Part shown: positions 1 to 6,607 of the stretch, one piece after another
Position numbering within the stretch: the stretch's first letter is position 1
How the letters are laid out: each line of letters begins with the position of its first letter
DNA from: JANNRR01 sp031401675
GTDB taxonomy: Bacteria; Pseudomonadota; Alphaproteobacteria; Rhodobacterales; Rhodobacteraceae
NCBI GenBank assembly: GCA_031401675.1
Contig: JANNRR010000028.1
Location: 1-33,413, forward strand
DNA: 33,413 bases
Reading direction: 5' to 3'
Notes under the pieces: model-generated
Told to the model about the DNA's origin: nothing
The model's input: the letters and a program-made list of their open reading frames with translations, nothing else
Databases searched by the model: none
Translations under genes and position numbers: made by a program

Positions 1-14
1 GGGGGGGACTGCTC

Positions 15-1097
15 ATGGCAACGATCTATGATGTGGCGAAAGCTGCGGGCGTTTCGGCAAAAACCGTCAGCCGTGTGCTGAACGGCGACGGCCCGGTTGG
101 ACCCAAGACACGCGATGCAGTCGAGGCGGCAATGGCGAAGCTGGGCTTTGTTCCGTCCAACGCGGCACGGATGATGCGATCAAATAAGTCGGGCCTCATT
201 GGGCTGATCACCGGGGCAATTTCAACCGCACAAGAAGCCGCGAACCCGACCGGTCTGCCTGATCTGTTCATTTTGCAGGGCATTCAAAAGGCGATCGGGC
301 AAAGCGGCATGACCCTGATGATCGCCGACACCAACGGGCAATCAGACCGCGTGCCTGCGCTGATCCGGACGTTTCTGCAACACCGGGTCGAGGGGCTGAT
401 TTACGTCGCGGAATATCACAAGCGGGTCTTGTTGCCACAGCTGCCCACCGACGTGCCGATGGTGCTGGTGAATTGTTTTGATGACATTGGCACCCCGTCA
501 ATCCTGCCCGACGACCAGCGCGGTCAACGTGATCTGGTAGCCCGGGTTGTTGCGGTCGGGCACCGCCGGATCGCTTATCTGACCCTGCGCAGCAGCATCG
601 AAGCCACCCGACTGCGCACCCTTGGCTTCCGCGAGGCTTTGGCTGACGCGGGTATTGAATTTGACGCCGCACTGGTGCGGGATTGCGATCTGGAAGATCA
701 CGAAGGCGAGACACAACTGCTGTGGGATGCCATCGATGGCATGTTGCGGCTGCCCAACCCGCCAACGACATTTTGCTGCGGCAACGATGCGATGGCCATG
801 AAGGTCTACGGCATTTTACGGACGCGCGGCATCAAGGTGCCGGAAGAGATCTCGGTTGCGGGCTATGACAATCACCGCATCATCGCCGCCACACTTTATC
901 CGCCGCTGACCACGGTGGACCTTCCCTATATCGCCATGGGTGTGCGCGCAGCGCAGCGCCTTTTGGCAATGATTTCCGGCGAAAACCGGGATGACCGCAG
1001 CCCGACCCTGGTGTCGGGGCCGGTCTATTGGCGCAACTCGGTCACAGAAACGCGCCGCTCGAATATCCAACAGTTGAAAACCGTCAGGGAGGAATGA
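15..1097 (+). CDS. LacI-family transcriptional regulator of the adjacent sugar-uptake operon
   Basis: Predicted DNA-binding repressor or activator that senses a sugar ligand in the cytoplasm. The protein is 360 residues, normal for the family. It begins MATIYDVAKAAGVSAKTVSR, the classic LacI helix-turn-helix, followed by the hinge region (PSNAARMM, about residues 47-54). A periplasmic-binding-protein-like ligand domain fills residues about 60-335 and includes the late segment EEISVAGYDN typical of LacI/GalR proteins. The ATG at 15 is chosen because the HTH starts there and a G-rich stretch (GGGGGGGA) precedes it. Only 14 bases of upstream DNA are visible, so the promoter and any autoregulatory operator are off the window. 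The gene ends 3 bases before the binding-protein gene and probably shares its transcript. Ligand is unknown; a fructoside or other oligosaccharide is inferred from the neighbouring glycosidase. Confidence 0.93.
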   Translation: MATIYDVAKAAGVSAKTVSRVLNGDGPVGPKTRDAVEAAMAKLGFVPSNAARMMRSNKSGLIGLITGAISTAQEAANPTGLPDLFILQGIQKAIGQSGMTLMIADTNGQSDRVPALIRTFLQHRVEGLIYVAEYHKRVLLPQLPTDVPMVLVNCFDDIGTPSILPDDQRGQRDLVARVVAVGHRRIAYLTLRSSIEATRLRTLGFREALADAGIEFDAALVRDCDLEDHEGETQLLWDAIDGMLRLPNPPTTFCCGNDAMAMKVYGILRTRGIKVPEEISVAGYDNHRIIAATLYPPLTTVDLPYIAMGVRAAQRLLAMISGENRDDRSPTLVSGPVYWRNSVTETRRSNIQQLKTVREE

Positions 1098-1100
1098 CAC

Positions 1101-2354
1101 ATGACCAAGATGAATTGGCTTTCAGGACTTGCACTTGCCGCGATAATGGGCAGCGCCGCACAGGCCCAAACCGCACTCACCATGTGGTATCACGGGGCGG
1201 GAAACGAGGTTGAAGCAAAGATTATCAACCAGATCGTCACCGATTTTAATGCAAGTCAGACCGACTGGAAGGTAGAACTGCAAAGCTTTCCGCAGGGTGC
1301 CTATAACGATAGCGTCGTTGCTGGTGCGCTGGCGGGCAACTTGCCAGATATTCTGGATGTTGACGGCCCTGTAATGCCGAACTGGGCATGGTCTGGCTAT
1401 ATGCAGCCACTGCAAATCGACGAGGCGGTGATTGCGACTTTTCTTCCCGGCCCGAAAGGCTATTGGGATGGCAAGCTTTATTCCATCGGCCTGTGGGACG
1501 CGGCAGTGGCTTTGGTCACGCGCCAATCTTACCTCGACGAATTGAAACTGCGCACGCCAACGGTTGCCGAACCCTGGACTGGCGAGGAATTTCAGGCGGC
1601 TTTGGACGCAGCCAAAGCATCCGGCAAGTTTGAATATGCGCTGGATCTGGGCATGGCTTGGACAGGCGAATGGTATCCCTATGCCTTCTCACCCTTCTTG
1701 CAGTCTTTCGGCGGTGATCTGATAGATCGCACCACTTACAAAACCGCCGAAGGCGCGCTGAACGGCGAAGCTGGCATGGCGTTTGGCAACTGGTGGCAGG
1801 GTCTGTTCACCGGCGGTTATGTGCAGGCAACACAAGACCCAGCTGATCGCGACAACGGCTTTGCAGCTGGCAAGTATGCGTTTTCATGGAACGGCAACTG
1901 GGCAGCACTGAATTCGCTGAAGGCCAATGCAGATACCGTTTTCTTGCCTGCGCCTGATTTCGGCAATGGGCCAAAGATTGGCGCAGCCTCATGGCAGTTT
2001 GGGATTTCTGGCACATCCAAGCACCCCGATGGCGCGTCGGCTTTTATCCAGTTCGCACTGGCTGACAAGTATCTGGCCGATTTTTCTAACGGTATTGGCC
2101 TGATCCCGGCGACCAAGACTGCCGCCGCGATGACAGAAAACTACAAGGACGGCGGGCCAATGGCGGTGTTCTTCGGGCTGACAGAAGCGCAGGCCTTAGT
2201 GCGCCCGGTAACCCCCGGCTATGTTGTAGAGGCAAAGGTGTTCGAAAAAGCGCTAGCCGACATTGCCAACGGTGCCGAAGTTGCGGCCACGCTGGATGCC
2301 GCAGTGGACGAGATCAACGCCGATATCGAAAAGAACGGCGGCTACGGCCATTGA
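1101..2354 (+). CDS. ABC transporter sugar-binding protein (family 1 extracellular solute-binding)
   Basis: Periplasmic receptor that captures the sugar and delivers it to the two permeases downstream. The 417-residue product has a Sec signal peptide: basic N-terminus, hydrophobic stretch LSGLALAAIMG, and probable cleavage after AQA at residue 22. The mature part opens with TALTMWYHGAGNEVEAKIIN, a typical start of MalE-like proteins, and contains GNLPDILDVDGP, in the position where related binding proteins have their conserved YDVL/PDVI segment. The start follows GGGAGGA, located inside the end of the LacI gene, so the two genes are tightly linked. Substrate cannot be read from the sequence; the glycosidase in the same operon points to a di- or oligosaccharide. 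Base composition is lower in GC than in the rest of the window: two hand-counted 60-base lines (1921 and 2041) give 52% and 47%. Confidence 0.93.
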   Translation: MTKMNWLSGLALAAIMGSAAQAQTALTMWYHGAGNEVEAKIINQIVTDFNASQTDWKVELQSFPQGAYNDSVVAGALAGNLPDILDVDGPVMPNWAWSGYMQPLQIDEAVIATFLPGPKGYWDGKLYSIGLWDAAVALVTRQSYLDELKLRTPTVAEPWTGEEFQAALDAAKASGKFEYALDLGMAWTGEWYPYAFSPFLQSFGGDLIDRTTYKTAEGALNGEAGMAFGNWWQGLFTGGYVQATQDPADRDNGFAAGKYAFSWNGNWAALNSLKANADTVFLPAPDFGNGPKIGAASWQFGISGTSKHPDGASAFIQFALADKYLADFSNGIGLIPATKTAAAMTENYKDGGPMAVFFGLTEAQALVRPVTPGYVVEAKVFEKALADIANGAEVAATLDAAVDEINADIEKNGGYGH

Positions 2355-2385
2355 CGCCAACAGGGGTGGCGTTCGCGCCGCCCCT
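2354..2385 (+). promoter_or_regulatory. Two overlapping, mutually exclusive hairpins after the binding-protein gene
   Basis: Hairpin A pairs ACGCCA (2354-2359) with TGGCGT (2367-2372). Hairpin B pairs AGGGGTGGCG (2362-2371) with CGCCGCCCCT (2376-2385) around a TTCG tetraloop, 10 bp with one G-U pair. They share bases 2362-2372, so only one can form at a time. B is clearly the more stable. It lies just after the binding-protein stop codon and before the permease gene, where stem-loops commonly protect the upstream message and lower permease expression. No U-run follows, so a full terminator is unlikely. Confidence 0.6.
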
Positions 2386-2408
2386 TCACCGAAAACTGGG
2401 GGGCTTCC

Positions 2409-3479
2409 ATGGCATCGAAATTTCAAAGATCAAACCGTGCGGGCTGGTTTATGGCCGGCCCTGCTGCCCTGTTGATCGCGGGCTTCGTGATTTTACCGTT
2501 CCTTTTTGCCATTGCATTGTCGTTCACCAACCAACGGCTGATTTCGCCCAATCCAACCGAATTTACCGGCCTTGCCAACTATCGCCAACTGCTTGGGGTG
2601 GGCACACTGGTGCTGGACCCAAAGGTTGATGATGCAGGCGCCGTGGTGATGAAAGACGGCGTGCCAGAATATCCGGCGATCCGCAGTTTCACCCGCAACA
2701 ACCCAGATTATCCAAGCCTTGCAGGAATGCGCGAATGGTTCAGCTTTGGCTGGGGCGACGCGCGGGTTTTTGTGCTGGCCCGTGACGTGGTCTTTATGAC
2801 GGCCATCATCAATACCTTCATTTTCGTGATCGTAGTCGCCCCCGTTCAAGCGGGCCTCGCACTTGGACTTGCGCTTCTGATCAACCAACGACTTCGCGGC
2901 ATCAACCTGTTTCGCGCGATTTATTTCATGCCGGTCGTGGTCTCTATCGTCGTTGTCTCGCTGCTGTGGCGGTTTATCTACGATGGTGACTCTGGCCTGC
3001 TGAACAACCTGCTGGGGGCGATCAGCTTTGGGGCAATTCCAAAGGTAGACTGGCTGGGTAACCCAAGTACCGCGCTCGGCGCGATCATCGCAATGTCAAT
3101 CTGGCAGGCCGTCGGCTTTCACATGGTGATCTGGCTTTCAGGCCTGCAAACCATTTCGCCTACGCTATACGAGGCAGGCGCGATTGAAGGGACCAGCAAA
3201 TGGCAAACCTTCCGCTACATTACGTGGCCGGGCTTGAAAAACACCGCCGTGCTGATCCTGATCGTGATCACCATGCAGGCCTTTGCCCTGTTCGCGCAGA
3301 TTGATGTGATGACCAGCGGCGGGCCACTCGACAGCACGCAAACCATTGTTTTCCAAGCCATTGATCGTGGCTACGGCAAGCAAGACATCTCCGGCGGATC
3401 GGCAATTTCGGTCATTCTGTTCGTGATCGTGCTGACCGTCTCATTGATCCAACGCTGGCTGACACGGGAGCATACGTAA
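2409..3479 (+). CDS. ABC sugar transporter permease, MalF-type
   Basis: Inner-membrane channel subunit, 356 residues. The first membrane helix is around residues 14-36 (MAGPAALLIAGFVILPFLFA). A long periplasmic segment of about 80 residues follows, and then a cluster of helices begins at FMTAIINTFIFVIVVAPVQA. The ATPase-docking EAA loop is visible as EAGAIEGTSKWQTFRYITWP, starting near residue 255. The extended first periplasmic loop is seen in MalF-like subunits. The start ATG at 2409 follows a GGGGGG stretch. The stop codon directly abuts the next permease's ATG, so the two are almost certainly co-translated. GC content is still moderate (line 3301: 55%). Confidence 0.93.
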   Translation: MASKFQRSNRAGWFMAGPAALLIAGFVILPFLFAIALSFTNQRLISPNPTEFTGLANYRQLLGVGTLVLDPKVDDAGAVVMKDGVPEYPAIRSFTRNNPDYPSLAGMREWFSFGWGDARVFVLARDVVFMTAIINTFIFVIVVAPVQAGLALGLALLINQRLRGINLFRAIYFMPVVVSIVVVSLLWRFIYDGDSGLLNNLLGAISFGAIPKVDWLGNPSTALGAIIAMSIWQAVGFHMVIWLSGLQTISPTLYEAGAIEGTSKWQTFRYITWPGLKNTAVLILIVITMQAFALFAQIDVMTSGGPLDSTQTIVFQAIDRGYGKQDISGGSAISVILFVIVLTVSLIQRWLTREHT

Positions 3480-4358
3480 ATGGCCACCTTATCCTCTGAC
3501 AACCACGGATTGCGTCTTATCGTGCGCTACGCCGTGCTGACCCTGATCGCCATCATCTTTGTCTTTCCGCTGGTGTTCATGGTCGTCTCCAGTCTGAAGC
3601 CAGATCAGCAACTGCTGGCGGATACGGCGTCATTGCGCGCGTTTCTGCCCGTGGGTGACATCAGCCTTGATAACTATACCGCCGCCTTCAAACGGGCCCC
3701 GGTGGCTCTGTTCATCTTCAACTCGGTGCTTGTTACCGGGGTGACAGTGGTTCTGTCGATGATTGCCTGTTCGATGGCGGCTTTTGCCTTTGTGTTCATT
3801 GGCTGGCAGGGGCGGGATTTCATCCTCACCATTATTCTGGCCACGCTGATCGTGCCGTTCGAGACGATTGCCATTCCGCTGCTGCTGATCGCGTCGAAAC
3901 TGCCTTGGCTGGGGCTGGACGGGCTGACCACCGGCTGGCTGAACAGTTACCACGTCCAGATCGTGCCGTTCATCGCAGATGGATTGACGGTGTTCCTGTT
4001 CGTGCAGTTCTTCAAGGACTTGCCGGGCGAACTAATCGAGGCTGCCCGGGTGGAAGGGGCGTCGTGGTTCCAGATATATCGTCGCATCGTGATGCCACTG
4101 GCAGGCCCGGTGCTGGCGACCGCAGCTATCCTCAAGTTTCTCTACATGTACAACCAATACCTCTGGCCGCTGATGGTGGTGCAGGAAGAAGGCTACCGCC
4201 CGGTCATGGTCGGCCTGCAGTACTTCTTTCAGCTGAACCGCGCCTGGGGCGAGATCATGGCCTACCTGTCGCTGATCACCGTGCCGGTGCTGGTGTTCTA
4301 TCTGGTCCTGCAACGCGCCTTTATCGCCTCGATCGCCTCGACCGGCGTCAAGGGCTGA
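3480..4358 (+). CDS. ABC sugar transporter permease, MalG-type
   Basis: Second inner-membrane channel subunit, 292 residues, normal for MalG-like proteins. It has an N-terminal helix (AVLTLIAIIFVFPLVFMVVS), four or five more helices, and an EAA loop reading EAARVEGASWFQIYRRIVMP that docks on the ATPase. It starts immediately at the end of the first permease. The odd point is composition: the first part resembles the AT-richer upstream genes (line 3661: 55% GC), whereas from about 3850 onward it matches the GC-rich remainder of the window (line 3901: 65%). This suggests a recombination joint inside the gene, although the reading frame is intact and both halves look functional. Confidence 0.93.
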   Translation: MATLSSDNHGLRLIVRYAVLTLIAIIFVFPLVFMVVSSLKPDQQLLADTASLRAFLPVGDISLDNYTAAFKRAPVALFIFNSVLVTGVTVVLSMIACSMAAFAFVFIGWQGRDFILTIILATLIVPFETIAIPLLLIASKLPWLGLDGLTTGWLNSYHVQIVPFIADGLTVFLFVQFFKDLPGELIEAARVEGASWFQIYRRIVMPLAGPVLATAAILKFLYMYNQYLWPLMVVQEEGYRPVMVGLQYFFQLNRAWGEIMAYLSLITVPVLVFYLVLQRAFIASIASTGVKG

Positions 4359-4372
4359 ACCGGAGTTCGCAA

Positions 4373-5365
4373 ATGGTCATCGCGCTGGAAAAACAATGGA
4401 TTTGGGACAGCTGGTACGTCCATGACGGTGCCCGCTGGCACGGCTACTTTCTGAAGGCCGACAAGTCGCTGATCGACCCGGACTTGCGTCACTTCAACGT
4501 CAGCCAGGGCCACGCGGTCAGCGACGATCTGACCAACTGGACGCATCTGGGTACCTGTCTGGCACCGTCGCCGGTGCCGGCTTGGGACGATTACACGACA
4601 TGGACCGGGTCGGTTCTGCGTGGCCCGGGCGGGCTGTGGCACCTGTTCTACACCGGTGCCACCCGGGCCGAGGACGGGCTGTACCAGCGCATCGGCCACG
4701 CCACCTCGACCGACCTGCACAATTGGAGCCGCGTCGGCAGCGGCCTGTGCCTTGATCTGCAGGGCCCGATCGCCGCCGCATACGAGGCGGACCATGTCAA
4801 GGGCCACTGGCACGACCGCGCCATGCGCGACCCCTGGGTGATGCGCGATCCGGACGGCACGGGCTGGTTGATGTATTTCACCGCCCGCGCCCCCGGCATT
4901 GCCGAGCCGAACGCCGGCGGGGCCATCGGCTTTGCCACCTCGCCCGACCTGATGACCTGGACGCTGCAGCCCCCCGTCTTCACCGGTGGCTTCGGGCAAC
5001 TGGAAGTGCCGCAGGTGTTTCAGGCCGGGGCCAGGTGGTACTGCCTGTTCTGCACCGCTGGCCATCAGTGGTCCGAGGACTACCGCCGCGCCAACCCGCA
5101 ATCCCCGGTGACCGGCAGCCACTATCTGATTGCCGACACCCCGCGCGGCCCCTGGACCATCGCTCCCGGCCCGTTCCTCGACGGGGCCGAGCCCTGCCGC
5201 CGCTACGCCGCCCGCATCGTGCAAACCCCCGACGGTCTGCGCATCATGGGCTTTGCCGACGGCGGCAAGGACCGCTTTGGCGGCTATGTGATGGACCCCG
5301 AACCCGTGGCCGTTGGCGACAACGGCCTGCTTCACGTCACCCACCTGCAACAAGCCGCGGAGTAG
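4373..5365 (+). CDS. GH32/GH68/GH43-superfamily glycoside hydrolase (five-bladed beta-propeller), cytoplasmic
   Basis: Predicted glycosidase of 330 residues without a signal peptide, so it should act on sugar already imported by the surrounding ABC transporter. Family signs are: an N-terminal WDSW with Asp12 in the place of the nucleophile aspartate; RDPWVMRDP with Asp153 as the RDP transition-state residue; and LEVPQVF with Glu211 as candidate acid/base. Repeated W-x-x-L/F-Y-T-G-like blade strands are also present (LWHLFYTG, GWLMYFTA, RWYCLFCTAG). The usual GH32 signature WMNDPNG is replaced by WIWDSWY, so this is a divergent member and exact specificity is open: beta-fructosidase, arabinosidase or another furanosidase are possible. 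The ATG at 4373 is preferred over upstream in-frame starts because it follows GGAG and begins after the permease stop. Confidence 0.8.
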   Translation: MVIALEKQWIWDSWYVHDGARWHGYFLKADKSLIDPDLRHFNVSQGHAVSDDLTNWTHLGTCLAPSPVPAWDDYTTWTGSVLRGPGGLWHLFYTGATRAEDGLYQRIGHATSTDLHNWSRVGSGLCLDLQGPIAAAYEADHVKGHWHDRAMRDPWVMRDPDGTGWLMYFTARAPGIAEPNAGGAIGFATSPDLMTWTLQPPVFTGGFGQLEVPQVFQAGARWYCLFCTAGHQWSEDYRRANPQSPVTGSHYLIADTPRGPWTIAPGPFLDGAEPCRRYAARIVQTPDGLRIMGFADGGKDRFGGYVMDPEPVAVGDNGLLHVTHLQQAAE

Positions 5366-5368
5366 ATC

Positions 5369-6436
5369 ATGGCAGACATCCGCCTGACCGGCCTGAAGAA
5401 ATCCTTTGGTGCCGCCCACATCATCAAGGGTGTGGATATCGACATCAAGCATGGCGAATTCGTGGTGTTCGTCGGCCCGTCCGGCTGCGGCAAGTCCACG
5501 CTGCTGCGCATGATCGCGGGGCTGGAGGATATCAGCGGCGGCACGCTGGAAATCGGCGGCAAGGTGGTGAACGACCTGCAGCCCAAGGAACGCGGCGTGG
5601 CGATGGTGTTCCAGACCTACGCCATCTTTCCGCACATGACGGTGCGCGAAAACGTGGCGTTCGGCCTGACCATCGCCGGGGCCTCGAAAGAGGAAAAGAC
5701 GGCCAAGGTCGCCAAGGCCGCGCAGATCCTGCAGATGGAACATCTGATGGACCGCCGTCCAACGCAGTTGTCCGGCGGCCAGCGCCAGCGTGTCGCCATC
5801 GGGCGGGCCATCGTGCGCGACCCGCAGGTGTTCCTGTTCGACGAGCCGTTGTCCAACCTCGATGCCGCGCTGCGCATGGACATGCGGATGGAGATCGGCA
5901 AGCTGCACAAGCAGCTTGGCGCCACCATGATCTACGTGACCCATGATCAGGTCGAGGCGATGACGCTGGCTGACAAGATCGTGGTGTTGAAGGAAGGCAA
6001 GGTGATGCAGACCGGCGCACCGATGGACCTGTACCACCACCCGAAAAACCTGTTCGTCGCCGGTTTCATCGGCTCGCCCGCCATGAACTTTCTGGATGTC
6101 GAGGTGACGGCCACCGAAGGCACGACCGTCACCGTCAGCAATGCCGCCCTTGATCCGGTCACCGTCACCCCGGAACAGGGAAGCTTTCGCCCCGGTCAGA
6201 AGGCCAAGCTCGGCATCCGCCCGCAGTATCTGACCCCGGCAGAAGGCAGCGCAGGCCGGCTGCACGGCACCATCGCGCTGACCGAACGGCACGGGGCCGA
6301 AACCATGCTGAACATCACCCTGTCCGACAAATCCACCCTGATCGCCGCGCTGGCGCATGACGCGGTGTTTCAGGTCGGCACCAAGGTCAATCTGGGGTTC
6401 GACCCGGTTCAGGCGCACCTGTTCGCGCTGGACTGA
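5369..6436 (+). CDS. ABC sugar transporter ATP-binding protein (MalK/UgpC type)
   Basis: ATPase that drives the sugar transporter encoded just upstream. The product is 355 residues. It shows Walker A GPSGCGKST, the Q-loop region VFQTYAIFPHM, signature LSGGQRQRVAIGRAI, Walker B VFLFDEPLSNLDA, and the H-loop YVTHDQVEAM. A C-terminal OB-fold regulatory domain from about residue 240 identifies the MalK/UgpC subgroup (CUT1 importers). The start codon is 3 bases after the glycosidase stop, behind GGAG. In CUT1 systems one ATPase can serve several transporters, so sharing with other importers is possible. It is clearly paralogous to SmoK at 26406. Confidence 0.95.
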   Translation: MADIRLTGLKKSFGAAHIIKGVDIDIKHGEFVVFVGPSGCGKSTLLRMIAGLEDISGGTLEIGGKVVNDLQPKERGVAMVFQTYAIFPHMTVRENVAFGLTIAGASKEEKTAKVAKAAQILQMEHLMDRRPTQLSGGQRQRVAIGRAIVRDPQVFLFDEPLSNLDAALRMDMRMEIGKLHKQLGATMIYVTHDQVEAMTLADKIVVLKEGKVMQTGAPMDLYHHPKNLFVAGFIGSPAMNFLDVEVTATEGTTVTVSNAALDPVTVTPEQGSFRPGQKAKLGIRPQYLTPAEGSAGRLHGTIALTERHGAETMLNITLSDKSTLIAALAHDAVFQVGTKVNLGFDPVQAHLFALD

Positions 6437-6470
6437 CCGCGCCGGCAGCGGCGGCAAGGTCAGGGCACGG

Positions 6471-6495
6471 CGGTCCGGCACTATACATGCCGCCG
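6471..6495 (+). terminator. Hairpin downstream of the first ABC operon (possible terminator)
   Basis: CGGCA (6476-6480) pairs with TGCCG (6488-6492) around a 7-base loop. The stem extends outward with CGG/CCG after a 2-base bulge. It lies 35 bases past the ATPase stop and before the helicase. No T-run follows, so it could end the transcript with Rho or merely stabilise the 3' end. Confidence 0.35.
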
Positions 6496-6607
6496 AAACC
6501 GCTGTAAGGCCAGCGCAACCGCCAGGGGCCGCGTTCAGCGCTGTCCCGTGGCCCGCATCCGGCGTACCGGCGCGGGCGGCATTGACCCTGACCTTCGAAA
6601 GACCCCG

